DNA of 64,000 nucleotides from Acetobacterium malicum subsp. dehalogenans DSM 11527 (GTDB lineage: Bacteria; Bacillota; Clostridia; Eubacteriales; Eubacteriaceae). Where the stretch lies: NCBI RefSeq assembly GCF_000472665.1, contig NZ_KI421448.1:193297-257296 (forward strand), given 5' to 3'. This document shows, one piece after another, positions 16,884 through 25,246 of the stretch. Numbering within the stretch: position 1 is the stretch's first letter; every line of letters begins with the position of its first letter. Position numbers and translations under genes: made by a program. The notes beneath the pieces were generated by a model. It ran no database searches and was not told where the DNA came from. It saw nothing but the letters and a program-made list of their open reading frames with translations.

Positions 16884-16960
16884 TGGTGGGCCTTCAGGGG
16901 CTCGAACCCCGGACCTACCGGTTATGAGCCGGTTGCTCTAACCAACTGAGCTAAAGGCCC
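16884..16960 (-). tRNA. tRNA with CAT anticodon (elongator Met, or lysidine-type Ile2)
   Basis: A 77-nt cloverleaf with CCA. The acceptor arm GGGCCTT/AAGGCCC pairs, and the anticodon loop CTCATAA gives CAT. It has no initiator-type acceptor mismatch, so it is not tRNA-fMet. Elongator Met and Ile2 cannot be separated with confidence by eye. Confidence 0.9.
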
Positions 16961-16980
16961 CCAAGTAATTTTAAAAAAAA

Positions 16981-17057
16981 TGGTCGAGGTGAGAGGATTC
17001 GAACCTCCGGCCCCATGGTCCCAAACCATGTGCGCTACCAAACTGCGCTACACCTCG
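16981..17057 (-). tRNA. tRNA-Pro (TGG)
   Basis: A 77-nt cloverleaf with CCA. The acceptor arm CGAGGTG/CACCTCG pairs, and anticodon stem CATGG/CCATG encloses TTTGGGA with anticodon TGG. Confidence 0.95.
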
Positions 17058-17188
17058 ATACAATACTTGACTATTATAAATGTTTTTCTACTCGTTGTCA
17101 AGGACATTTTATCTTTTTTTCTTTCAGACACTGTTTATCTTTGACGACTTGCTTATTATAGCACGATCAAATACTCTAATGCAAGTCT

Positions 17189-17232
17189 TTTTTTCACAAA
17201 AGAATCAAAAATTTGATTCTTTTGTGAAAAAA
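17189..17232. terminator. 21-bp perfect palindrome with 2-base loop, terminator of the P-type ATPase gene
   Basis: The arms 17189-17209 and 17212-17232 are perfectly complementary (TTTTTTCACAAAAGAATCAAA and its complement, loop AA). A/T runs occur at both ends. It lies just past the stop of the ATPase gene and could stop transcription from both sides. Confidence 0.7.
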
Positions 17233-17244
17233 GTTAAAATCCCG

Positions 17245-19635
17245 CTATTTTTCCAGAACGGTAGCTTTAGCAGTATTTTTTTCTTTTTCCCGGCGGTTCA
17301 GAAGACCCTCGGCCAGATTAACCGTCCCACTGAAAATTCTAAGCAGGGGATATATATCCAGGATGGTAATTCCCAGAACAATAAACATTGCAGGCAAAAA
17401 ATCCTGGATCGGTGTCAGGAAAAATAAATCTTCCAGGAATAACACACAACATAAGAACGAAACGGTCATTGCAAAGAATAGTGCCCAGCGTTTATTATCC
17501 AGTGGCTGGCACACCCGAAAAAGAATAACTAAGCCAATCAAACCGGTGGAAATCACCGCCAGAGTCGAAATCTGCTGATGATCCAGGGGCAGATAAGCAC
17601 CGACGATCATGATCATAACGACATTGAAGACTACTGTTAACGCGCCTGGCAGCGATTTTTTCAGAACCTTTTCCAGGAAATTTCCCGTGATCCGGTTCTT
17701 ATTGGGTTCCAAAGCCAGAAAAACAGAAGGCGCACCAATGGTCAGCGCACTGATCAAGGTCAGTTGAATTGGTACAAAGGGATAGGCCTCATTGGCAATA
17801 ATTACGATAATAGCCAGCATCAGCGAAAACATAGTTTTCACCAAAAACAGTGATGCTGCCCGGGTAATATTATTAATGACCCGGCGCCCTTCCATCAGAA
17901 CCCGAGTAAAACTGGCAAAGTTGGAATCAAGCAAGACCAGCTGGGATACCTGACGCACCGCGTCGCTGCCTTCGGCCATGGCGATACTGCAGTCAGCTTC
18001 ACGTAAGGCCAGAACATCATTGACCCCATCTCCGGTCATGGCCACGGTATGCCCCTGACTTTTAAGGGATTCAATCAAAAGACGTTTCTGTCCCGGAGTT
18101 ACCCGGCCAAAAACCGAATATGCCTGGGCGGCATTGCAAACATCCTCATCATCAGTGAGAGTGGAAGCGTCGACAAAATTGTCCCAATCCAGCAACCCTG
18201 CCCGGTGAGCGACTTGGGATACCGTAACTGGATTATCACCGGAAATAACTTTGATCTCGACCCCCTGGTTCCTGAAAAACTCCAGGGTTTTTTTAGCTTC
18301 CTGGCGAATTTTATCCCCCATTGGCAGCAATGCCATGGTGCTGATATTGTCTGGCAGACTGCCATCTTCTTTAAATGGTTCCGGGGCAAAACCCAACATT
18401 AAAACCCGGTTGCCTTCGCTGGCATACCGTTCAACTTTTTCTTGAATTTCGTCGTAGCGATCTTTTAAAATAAATTCCGGTGCCCCGATTATGTAGGTTC
18501 CCTGCTCCCCAAAAAAAGCGCCGCTCCACTTCCGCTCTGACGAAAAAGGAATCACCCGATCACATTGCCATTTGGGCGCTTCGCCCTTACAGCTTTCACT
18601 GAGAGCCCGAAAGGTGGCATTATCATCTTTTAGATTGGCAATCAAAGCCCGGATCGCCTGAACGGGATTTTTGTCATGACAAATGGTTTCCATTGATAGA
18701 ACTTCCATATTGCCTTCGGTGATGGTTCCGGTTTTATCCAGACAGAGCATATCCACCCGAGCCAGGGTTTCGATGCAATATAGCTCCTGAACCAGGGTCT
18801 GATGTTGTCCCAGGCGGATTACGCCAACGGCCAGCGCCACGCTGGTTAAGAGCACTAACCCCTCTGGGATCATCCCGATCAGAGCCGCCACCGTTTGGGT
18901 AACGCCCGCCTGAAGCGGCAGCCCCTGGACAATCAGTTGTTTGTAAAGCAGCAGCAGACCGAGGGGAACAATCACGATGCTGATGCTTTTCATGATAAAA
19001 GCCAGGGCATTCATAATTTCTGAATTTGGTTTTTTGGCGACCTTAACGGCTTCAACCAGTTTCGAGGCATAATTTTCCAGACCCACCTGAGTCACTTGAA
19101 CCGTGGCCTGCCCAGATACCACGAAACTGCCGGAAAGAAGGGTGTCCCCAATATATTTCATAATCGAATCCGACTCACCAGTAAGCAGCGATTCATTGAC
19201 TTCCAATTCCCCTTTTACCACCCGAGAATCCGAAGGGATCTGTTTGCCGGCTTTCAAAACCAAAATATCATCCATAACTATTTTTTCAAAAATGATTTCC
19301 TGAGGGTTGCCGTCCCGTAATACGGTAACATGGGGTTGCGAGATCAGTGAGAGCTTATCAATGGTTTTTTTGGCCTTAATTTCCTGAACGATGCCAATAA
19401 AAGTATTAATGATAACAATGTTAATAAACAGAAGATTTTGAAATGATTGAACAAAAATAACCATCAACGCCAGAATGATGTTAAGCATATTAAATAAGGT
19501 TAAACTATTATCTTTGATAATTCTGCCAATGGTTTTTGTTTTGGATTGGGGTTGGATATTAACCTTTCCGGCCGCTACCCTTTCTTCAACCTGGGCTTGA
19601 GTAAGTCCAATTTCTAGGTTGATATTATTTTCCAT
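17245..19635 (-). CDS. CtpE-like cation-transporting P-type ATPase
   Basis: This 796-aa membrane pump has the P-type signatures LTGES (151-155), phosphorylated Asp300 in DKTGTIT, and TGDGVND in the hinge. Membrane helices group before the actuator domain, around MIPEGLVLLTS (255-264), and at the C-terminus. The PEGL ion-site motif is that of the CtpE/P2-like group, which in mycobacteria imports calcium; substrate here is inferred. GGGAGG precedes the ATG by 6 bases. It appears monocistronic, with a strong palindromic terminator. Confidence 0.85.
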   Translation of the reverse strand: MENNINLEIGLTQAQVEERVAAGKVNIQPQSKTKTIGRIIKDNSLTLFNMLNIILALMVIFVQSFQNLLFINIVIINTFIGIVQEIKAKKTIDKLSLISQPHVTVLRDGNPQEIIFEKIVMDDILVLKAGKQIPSDSRVVKGELEVNESLLTGESDSIMKYIGDTLLSGSFVVSGQATVQVTQVGLENYASKLVEAVKVAKKPNSEIMNALAFIMKSISIVIVPLGLLLLYKQLIVQGLPLQAGVTQTVAALIGMIPEGLVLLTSVALAVGVIRLGQHQTLVQELYCIETLARVDMLCLDKTGTITEGNMEVLSMETICHDKNPVQAIRALIANLKDDNATFRALSESCKGEAPKWQCDRVIPFSSERKWSGAFFGEQGTYIIGAPEFILKDRYDEIQEKVERYASEGNRVLMLGFAPEPFKEDGSLPDNISTMALLPMGDKIRQEAKKTLEFFRNQGVEIKVISGDNPVTVSQVAHRAGLLDWDNFVDASTLTDDEDVCNAAQAYSVFGRVTPGQKRLLIESLKSQGHTVAMTGDGVNDVLALREADCSIAMAEGSDAVRQVSQLVLLDSNFASFTRVLMEGRRVINNITRAASLFLVKTMFSLMLAIIVIIANEAYPFVPIQLTLISALTIGAPSVFLALEPNKNRITGNFLEKVLKKSLPGALTVVFNVVMIMIVGAYLPLDHQQISTLAVISTGLIGLVILFRVCQPLDNKRWALFFAMTVSFLCCVLFLEDLFFLTPIQDFLPAMFIVLGITILDIYPLLRIFSGTVNLAEGLLNRREKEKNTAKATVLEK

Positions 19636-19746
19636 TGATTCCTCCCGGTAATTTATTCACTGGTGCGATTATATCACCACAATCTTAAAATACCTTGTAG
19701 CGACCCATGTCCTGGAATACCGATCGTGAAATATACAGCAAACGTA

Positions 19747-19934
19747 GTACCGACAATTGTTACATCATGATGTACGCATCGGAGCGGACACGGCGTAGCC
19801 TGTCCGATTCTGCGCGCAGGCAACGAGCCATTCACAAGCTTGCTTGTAGTTGGCGACTGCCCGCGACCAATGCGAAAGGAGCAAAGCGGATTTCGCATGG
19901 CGCAGCGAACAACAGATTAACAATTGGTCGGTAC
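19747..19934 (+). repeat. MITE-like interspersed repeat, copy 2 (188 bp)
   Basis: This element starts GTACCGACAATTGTTACATC and ends AGATTAACAATTGGTCGGTAC-like, giving imperfect terminal inverted repeats of ~17 bp. It is the same length as the copy at 29972-30159. It contains smaller internal dyads and no conserved frame. The rest of the ~390-base gap between the P-type ATPase gene and yqeY holds nothing else I can recognise. Confidence 0.8.
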
Positions 19935-20026
19935 GGTGGTACGGAATCAAACCTCGGTTTTCAGACAAAAAAAGAAGCCTGCCCCAGGGGCAAACCTCTT
20001 CATATGTGTAGTATTAATATTTTTTG

Positions 20027-20470
20027 CTATGCCAGACTTTCTCTGACCACTTGATTAACAAGCTTTCCGTCAGCCCGACCTTTAATCTTCGGCATCAGGG
20101 CACTCATAATTTTTCCCATGTCTTTTGCGTCAACTGCGCCGGTTTCTTGAATTGTTTCAGCCACAATTACTTTGATTTCATCAACCGTTAATTGTGTAGG
20201 AAGGTAGCTCTCGATGATGGTTATTTCTTCGCGAGCCTGCTGGATTAAATCGTCTCTTTGAGCTTTCTCAAACTCAGCCAGGCCATCCCGACGTTGTTTG
20301 AGCTGTTTTGCAATAATTTCCAGAATCTGGTCATCTTCCAATTCCACTTTCTGATCCTTTTCGACTTGTAAAATAGCCGCTCGAATCATGGTAATGGTAG
20401 ATTTCTTAACCTTATCCTTGTCCTTCATTGCTGTTTTTAAGTCAGCCTGTAATTGATCCTTTAATGCCAA
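20027..20470 (-). CDS. yqeY: GatB/YqeY domain protein
   Basis: The 147-aa product is a YqeY-family protein: MALKDQLQADLKTAMKDKDK at the start, LPTQLTVDEIKVIV midway and DMGKIMSALMPKIKGRADGKLV near the end. The family shares the tRNA-binding tail domain of the GatB amidotransferase subunit; its precise role is unsettled. The start is TTG at 20470. It follows rpsU, a pairing widely conserved in bacteria. Confidence 0.9.
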   Translation of the reverse strand: MALKDQLQADLKTAMKDKDKVKKSTITMIRAAILQVEKDQKVELEDDQILEIIAKQLKQRRDGLAEFEKAQRDDLIQQAREEITIIESYLPTQLTVDEIKVIVAETIQETGAVDAKDMGKIMSALMPKIKGRADGKLVNQVVRESLA

Positions 20471-20481
20471 TTGGTCACATC

Positions 20482-20664
20482 CTATCTTTTTTTCATCTTT
20501 CTTTTTCTAGCTGCTTCTGATTTTCTTTTTCGCTTTACGCTTGGCTTTTCATAATGCTCTCTTTTGCGAATTTCAGACATAACCCCAGCCATTGCTGTTT
20601 TTCTTTTAAAACGTCGCAATGCACTTTCGAGTGTTTCATTTTCTTTGATTTTTACTTCAGACAT
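20482..20664 (-). CDS. rpsU: 30S ribosomal protein S21
   Basis: This 60-aa, highly basic protein matches S21: [20 protein letters not shown], then [20 protein letters not shown] and a Lys/Arg-rich tail. A TTG two codons upstream could also start it. The ATG at 20664 is preferred because a G-rich ribosome site (AGGGGG) sits at normal spacing. Confidence 0.95.
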   Translation of the reverse strand: MSEVKIKENETLESALRRFKRKTAMAGVMSEIRKREHYEKPSVKRKRKSEAARKRKMKKR

Positions 20665-20770
20665 TTTCAACCCCCCCCTCTAATCCGTTGCTAATTTCCG
20701 GTACTGTTAATCAACATGGTATGAGTCAAACTATATTATACGCATTATTTCTTGCGCTGTCAATTATTTT

Positions 20771-21115
20771 TCAACCGGGAGGCCATAATAATGGTCGGCC
20801 ACCTAATAAATGATAGTGCAGATGGGGTACGGTTTGATTTCCGTCCTTGCCGCAATTATTCACCAGCCGAAAACCGGTTGCGGCAATCCCCGTTTTCAAG
20901 GCAATCCGATTGGCTACCGTATGGAGATGACAGATAATATCATTTCCTGCCGGAACGGATAGAATTGAATCAAAATGTTCTTTGGGAATAATAATCACAT
21001 GAATCGGGGCCTGGGGGGCAATATCGTTAAAGGCGATGATCAGATCATCTTCATAAACCACATCGGCGGGAATTTCCTTATTGACGATCTTACAAAAAAT
21101 ACAGTCTTGGGACAT
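20771..21115 (-). CDS. HIT family (HINT-like) nucleotide hydrolase
   Basis: The 114-aa product has the HIT active-site motif HLHYHLLGG near residues 98-106. An N-terminal CIFC pair and a PIHVIIIPKEHFDS substrate segment complete the HINT subfamily pattern. Members hydrolyse adenosine phosphoramidates or aminoacyl-AMP. It sits in the run of translation-related genes, 9 bases after mtaB. Confidence 0.93.
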   Translation of the reverse strand: MSQDCIFCKIVNKEIPADVVYEDDLIIAFNDIAPQAPIHVIIIPKEHFDSILSVPAGNDIICHLHTVANRIALKTGIAATGFRLVNNCGKDGNQTVPHLHYHLLGGRPLLWPPG

Positions 21116-21124
21116 ATCTTCCTC

Positions 21125-22471
21125 CTAAATTATAGAATCTCCGATTAACTTGTCAGCATATCGACTACTATATGATACCCTAACGCTGATGATTCTACCA
21201 TTGATTTTTTCGTCGGTCACGAGAAAAACCGGCACATAATTTTTGGTATGGCCTTCATAACCGGCTGCATCGTTGGTTGCTTCAAATAGAACCTCAGCAA
21301 TCAGGCCATCATTTTTTTTGATAAAGGCCAGCTCCAATTCCCGGGACAATTCTGAGAGCTCATGACTGCGGGCATTCTTAAGGGTTTCATCGATCTGATC
21401 AGGGAACGCAGCGGCTTTGGTCCCGGTCCGCCGGGAGTATTTAAACACATGGATCTGGTAAAAACCTACTGCCCTGGCAAAATCCAGAGTCTCCTGAAAT
21501 TCTGCTGTGGTTTCACCGGGGAAGCCCACCATCATATCGGTAGTAATGGCAGCTAATGGGAAAACCGCCCGGATTTGATTGACAATCTCCAGGTATTCAG
21601 CCGTCGTGTAACGGCGGCCCATCCGTTTCAGCACCGTATCACTGCCGCTTTGCAGGGACAGATGAAAATGGGGGCAAAAGCTTTCCAGCCCAGCCAGCCG
21701 CTTAAGCCGCTGGGGCGTAATAAATTTGGGTTCCATCGATCCCAGTCGAATCCGTTTGAGTCCTTCAATCCCATCAAGGGCTTCAATCAGGTCAATCAGG
21801 TCCGTCTTACTCACATCGGTACCTGTTTGATCCACCCCGTAAGAGGCAATGTGAATACCAGAAAGAATCACTTCCTGATAGCCCATCTCAACCACCCGGT
21901 TCACCTCGTCGATGATCTGTTGCTGGTTGCGGCTTCTGACCGGCCCTCTGGCAAAGGGGACAATACAATAGGTACAGAACTGATTGCAACCTTCCTGGAT
22001 TTTGATAAAGGCCCGGGTTTTACCCTTAACCTCAGAAATCATCAGCGGTTCAAAGATCTTTTCATCCATAATATCTGAGACAAAATCCCGCTGGCTGAGA
22101 TCCTGAAGGTGGGCATCAATATAGGCCAGGATATCGCCCCGATTTTTAGTGCCAATCATCAAATCCACTTCGACTATTTTTTCGACCTCATCCGGGGCTA
22201 CCTGTACGTAACAACCCACCGCACAGATAATCGCATTGGGGTTGATCCGCTTGGCTTTTCGCATCATTTTCCGGGATTTCTGATCGCCCAGATGGGTCAC
22301 CGTACAGGTATTGATGACATAAACATCGGCAACCTCGGAAAAATCGACAATAGTATAACCAGCTGTCTCAAAAATCTCCATCATCGCTTCACTGTCATAG
22401 GTGTTGACCTTGCAGCCCAGGGTCATAAACCCGACTTTTCTTTGCACATTATTCATCCTTCTTGTATACAC
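21125..22471 (-). CDS. mtaB: tRNA t6A37 methylthiotransferase MtaB
   Basis: This radical-SAM enzyme converts t6A37 of ANN-decoding tRNAs to ms2t6A. It has the N-terminal MTTase domain (TLGCKVNTYDSE), the radical-SAM cluster motif EGCNQFCTYCIVPF (C-x3-C-x2-C), and a C-terminal TRAM-like region. Cys residues of the auxiliary cluster are seen in TLGC, NTCTV and VGCY. The start is uncertain: GTG 22471, ATG 22456, or GTG 22447 (best ribosome-site spacing after AAGAAGG). It directly follows rsmE. Confidence 0.93.
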   Translation of the reverse strand: MYTRRMNNVQRKVGFMTLGCKVNTYDSEAMMEIFETAGYTIVDFSEVADVYVINTCTVTHLGDQKSRKMMRKAKRINPNAIICAVGCYVQVAPDEVEKIVEVDLMIGTKNRGDILAYIDAHLQDLSQRDFVSDIMDEKIFEPLMISEVKGKTRAFIKIQEGCNQFCTYCIVPFARGPVRSRNQQQIIDEVNRVVEMGYQEVILSGIHIASYGVDQTGTDVSKTDLIDLIEALDGIEGLKRIRLGSMEPKFITPQRLKRLAGLESFCPHFHLSLQSGSDTVLKRMGRRYTTAEYLEIVNQIRAVFPLAAITTDMMVGFPGETTAEFQETLDFARAVGFYQIHVFKYSRRTGTKAAAFPDQIDETLKNARSHELSELSRELELAFIKKNDGLIAEVLFEATNDAAGYEGHTKNYVPVFLVTDEKINGRIISVRVSYSSRYADKLIGDSII

Positions 22472-22472
22472 C

Positions 22473-23219
22473 TCACTTCCAGAAATTCAATTGGCTGAGC
22501 ACCACCATGCCCGCGGTTTCCGTTCGTAAGATCCGCCGGCCCAGGGTTACGCTGATCACCCCTGCTGCTTTGCAGGCCGCCACTTCCTGGGGATCGAAGC
22601 CCCCTTCGGGACCAATGATGACTCCAATTTTCAGCGGTTTATCAGCCCCCTGGCTATTTTCAAATTGTTCCAGTGCCGCCTTCAGGGTCAGCATGTTTTC
22701 ATCCTCATAGGCTAAAAGCATCAAATCGTAATGGTCAACTTCCGTCAAAATAGCCATTAAGGTTTGGGGTAACCTGATCGCCGGGATAATCCCCCGCTTG
22801 GACTGTTTAGCCGCCTCGTAGGCAATTCGCTGCCAGCGTTCGATTTTTTTATCTTTTTTGTCCTTGATCTGGGAAATCGTCCGCAGCGAAGAAAAAGGCA
22901 CGACCTCATAAACGCCCAGTTCCACGCCCTTCTGGATAATCACTTCCATTTTGGTGCCCTTGGGCAAGCCCTGAAAAAGCGTGATAACGAGCTCCGGTGT
23001 TTCGCCCCGGGAGGGGTATTGCCTGATAATGCTACCGGAAACCGTCTGATCTCCGGGGCTGTTCAAGACCACCTGATAGTCGGTGCCCCGGCCATCACAA
23101 ACCTCAATCTGATCGTCTTTTCCTAACCGTAGGACTTTGGTGATGTGTTTAAAATCCTCCCCGGTAATAACGATGGATGCTTCTGCAATCTGATCGGGTT
23201 CCACAAAAAATCGATGCAT
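22473..23219 (-). CDS. rsmE: 16S rRNA m3U1498 methyltransferase RsmE
   Basis: From the ATG at 23219 the product is 248 aa and begins MHRFFVEPDQ, as RsmE does. Residues upstream of this Met are in the prmA 3' end and are not part of the protein. The C-terminal SPOUT fold shows IGPEGGFDPQE and LGRRILRTETAGMVVLSQL, the knotted SAM-binding region. It begins one base after the prmA stop, a pairing common in Firmicutes. Confidence 0.95.
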   Translation of the reverse strand: MHRFFVEPDQIAEASIVITGEDFKHITKVLRLGKDDQIEVCDGRGTDYQVVLNSPGDQTVSGSIIRQYPSRGETPELVITLFQGLPKGTKMEVIIQKGVELGVYEVVPFSSLRTISQIKDKKDKKIERWQRIAYEAAKQSKRGIIPAIRLPQTLMAILTEVDHYDLMLLAYEDENMLTLKAALEQFENSQGADKPLKIGVIIGPEGGFDPQEVAACKAAGVISVTLGRRILRTETAGMVVLSQLNFWK

Positions 23220-23220
23220 A

Positions 23221-24159
23221 CTAGTCCCTCTTCTGGGCGACCACCCCAACCCATTCACCCATTTGCTGAACAAAAACAATCTTGAAGTTTTCCGCTTCCA
23301 GGGCATTGAGTACATCCGCCAAGCGGTCGATGATGATTCCCGATGAAATAAAAATCCCGTTTTCTTTCAGGTAGGGTTTGATAATGCTCGACAATTCCAC
23401 GATCGCGGCGGCCAGAATATTGGCCACAATGACATCGGCCTTTTCATCAATGACATCCAACAGATTTCCTTCGCGGATTTCTACCATCCCACCTAATTCA
23501 TTAAGCTCGGCATTTTCCCGGGCAATTTTAACCGCCAGGGTGTCAAAGTCCACCGCTACCACTTTTTTCGCTTTCAATTTTCCGGCAATCAATGACAGCA
23601 CCCCAGTACCGCAGCCGATGTCCAGCACCACATCGCCGGGTTTGATATACTCTTCCAGTTTAATGGCACAGAGTTGGGTGGTTTCGTGAGTTCCAGTGCC
23701 GAAGGCCATTCCCGGGTCAATATTGATGACAATCTCGTCACCGACTGGAACGTAGTCTTCCCAGGTCGGTTTGATGACAATGCTTTTGCCGACCTTGGTG
23801 GGTTTGTAAAACTTTTTCCAGGAGTTGGCCCAGTCTTCCTCTTCCACTTCCGTAATCATCATCTCACAGGCACCGGGATCAAGACCAAAGGTGGGCAGCA
23901 TTTTTACTGAGGTAATCAGTTTATGTACCGCTTCTTCTGTATCTTCCACCTCACTGAAATATCCCCGCACAATCGAAACATTGGGATCTAATTCGAGAAG
24001 TGATTCATCCACAAAATTAACCTTGGGATCTTGTTGAATTAAAAGTGCATCCTGCAATGTCTGAATGGCCACGCCATCCGCCCCCGCTTCATAAAAAGCA
24101 TTGACCACCGCTTCCTCAGCTTCCAATGTTGTTGTGATTTGAACTTCTTTCCAAAGCAT
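23221..24159 (-). CDS. prmA: Ribosomal protein L11 methyltransferase PrmA
   Basis: The 312-aa product trimethylates ribosomal protein L11. SAM-binding motif I is DIGCGTGVLSLIAGKL, followed by VVAVDFD, and IVANILAAAIVEL gives the NxL/substrate motif. IDPGMAFGTGTHETTQLC is the family signature. It is the first gene of the prmA-rsmE-mtaB-HIT-rpsU-yqeY run. Confidence 0.95.
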   Translation of the reverse strand: MLWKEVQITTTLEAEEAVVNAFYEAGADGVAIQTLQDALLIQQDPKVNFVDESLLELDPNVSIVRGYFSEVEDTEEAVHKLITSVKMLPTFGLDPGACEMMITEVEEEDWANSWKKFYKPTKVGKSIVIKPTWEDYVPVGDEIVINIDPGMAFGTGTHETTQLCAIKLEEYIKPGDVVLDIGCGTGVLSLIAGKLKAKKVVAVDFDTLAVKIARENAELNELGGMVEIREGNLLDVIDEKADVIVANILAAAIVELSSIIKPYLKENGIFISSGIIIDRLADVLNALEAENFKIVFVQQMGEWVGVVAQKRD

Positions 24160-24343
24160 TCCCTTACCTCCAGTTTAATCGTTGTGGTATTATACCACTT
24201 TTTCCGCATGTTTAACAATTGATCATTATAACTCATCTTGCTTATAAAAGAAATAGATTTTTTGAGTAATTATTGATACAGAAATTTTTTGTTAGCTTTC
24301 TGTAAAATATCGTTAATGGATGTAACGGGTTCCAGTTTAATGC

Positions 24344-24349
24344 TATAAT
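24344..24349 (+). promoter_or_regulatory. Extended -10 promoter of the eutS operon
   Basis: TGCTATAAT (TATAAT at 24344-24349) is an extended -10 element 43 bases before the eutS ATG; the -35 region (TGTAAC, 24321-24326) is weak. Weak -35 plus extended -10 suggests activator dependence. Confidence 0.5.
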
Positions 24350-24391
24350 GAATTTAATTAACATCAAAATACACATAGAAAAGGTGACACG

Positions 24392-24742
24392 ATGGAAACT
24401 GAAAAAAAGAACCGCTCGATACAAGAATACGTTCCTGGCAAGCAGGTAACCCTGGCCCATATTATTGCCAAACCCAAAAATGATATCTATATTAAATTGG
24501 GCCTGGACGACGAAGCCGCTGATGCCATTGGTATCTTAACCATCACTCCCAGCGAAGCTGCCATTATCGCCGCTGACGCTGCCACTAAAGCCGCCCCGGT
24601 TGAAATCGGATTCCTGGATCGTTTCAGCGGTTCCCTGGTAATCACTGGTCGGGTCTCTGATGTGAAAGCAGCCGTCACCGAAATCCTTAATACCCTAAAC
24701 CATATTTTAGGATTCGACATTCCTAAAATCACCTACTCTTAA
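24392..24742 (+). CDS. eutS: EutS-type bacterial microcompartment shell protein
   Basis: The 116-aa product is a circularly permuted BMC-domain shell protein of the EutS/PduU group. The permutation strand is [16 protein letters not shown] at the N-terminus. The core then shows [20 protein letters not shown] and [19 protein letters not shown]. Hexamers of this type are minor shell components. It is followed after 3 bases by eutP. No other shell gene (EutM, EutN, EutL) or enzyme of ethanolamine breakdown is present in the window. Confidence 0.92.
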   Translation: METEKKNRSIQEYVPGKQVTLAHIIAKPKNDIYIKLGLDDEAADAIGILTITPSEAAIIAADAATKAAPVEIGFLDRFSGSLVITGRVSDVKAAVTEILNTLNHILGFDIPKITYS

Positions 24743-24745
24743 TCT

Positions 24746-25213
24746 ATGGCAAATAATCGAAAACGGGTGGCCTTAATCGGCAAAATCGGCAGCGGAAAAA
24801 CCACCCTGATGCAGCGGCTGAATGAAGAAGAACTTAAATATTCCAAAACGCAGATGGTCAGTTACTATGACGATTTTATTGACACCCCGGGAGAATTTAT
24901 TGAACTCCCGTTTTTTTCGCGTCAGGCCATTAATATTACCATGGATGCCGGGCTGGTGATTCTGGTCTGTTCTTGTATGGACTCCCAAAACGCCTTCCCG
25001 CCCAATTTTATCCATACCTACAACATCCCCTCCATTGGCGTGATCACCAAAACCGATCTGCCTGAATGCAATATTAAGCGGAGTCGGAATCTGCTGATCT
25101 ATGCCGGTATCAATCCCAAACACATCTATGTAGTCAGCTCCTATACCGGTGAAGGCATCACGGAATTGGAAGCCGCCATTCATCATTTTATGGATCCCCA
25201 CCGCAATAAATAA
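24746..25213 (+). CDS. eutP: EutP/PduV-family GTPase-like protein
   Basis: The 155-aa P-loop protein has GKIGSGKTTL (residues ~12-21), DDFIDTPGEFIELP and TKTDLPE (G4-like). The EutP/PduV family is tied to microcompartments; some members have been reported as acetate kinases and PduV may link shells to filaments. No independent ribosome site is seen, so translation is probably coupled to eutS, 3 bases upstream. Confidence 0.9.
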   Translation: MANNRKRVALIGKIGSGKTTLMQRLNEEELKYSKTQMVSYYDDFIDTPGEFIELPFFSRQAINITMDAGLVILVCSCMDSQNAFPPNFIHTYNIPSIGVITKTDLPECNIKRSRNLLIYAGINPKHIYVVSSYTGEGITELEAAIHHFMDPHRNK

Positions 25214-25246
25214 ATTTTAGAGACTATCGATTAAGGAAGTGAAAAA

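Noticed and set aside
16884..16960. Initiator tRNA-fMet
   Set aside because: The first acceptor pair is matched (G-C) and the anticodon stem lacks the three G-C pairs of initiators; elongator Met or Ile2 fits.
19674..20054. Overlapping ORFs inside the 188-bp repeat region
   Set aside because: Frames differ between repeat copies and have no start signals; the repeat is non-coding.
23220..23315. Extended RsmE start at 23315
   Set aside because: The extra residues are encoded by the prmA 3' end in another frame; family proteins start at MHRFF.
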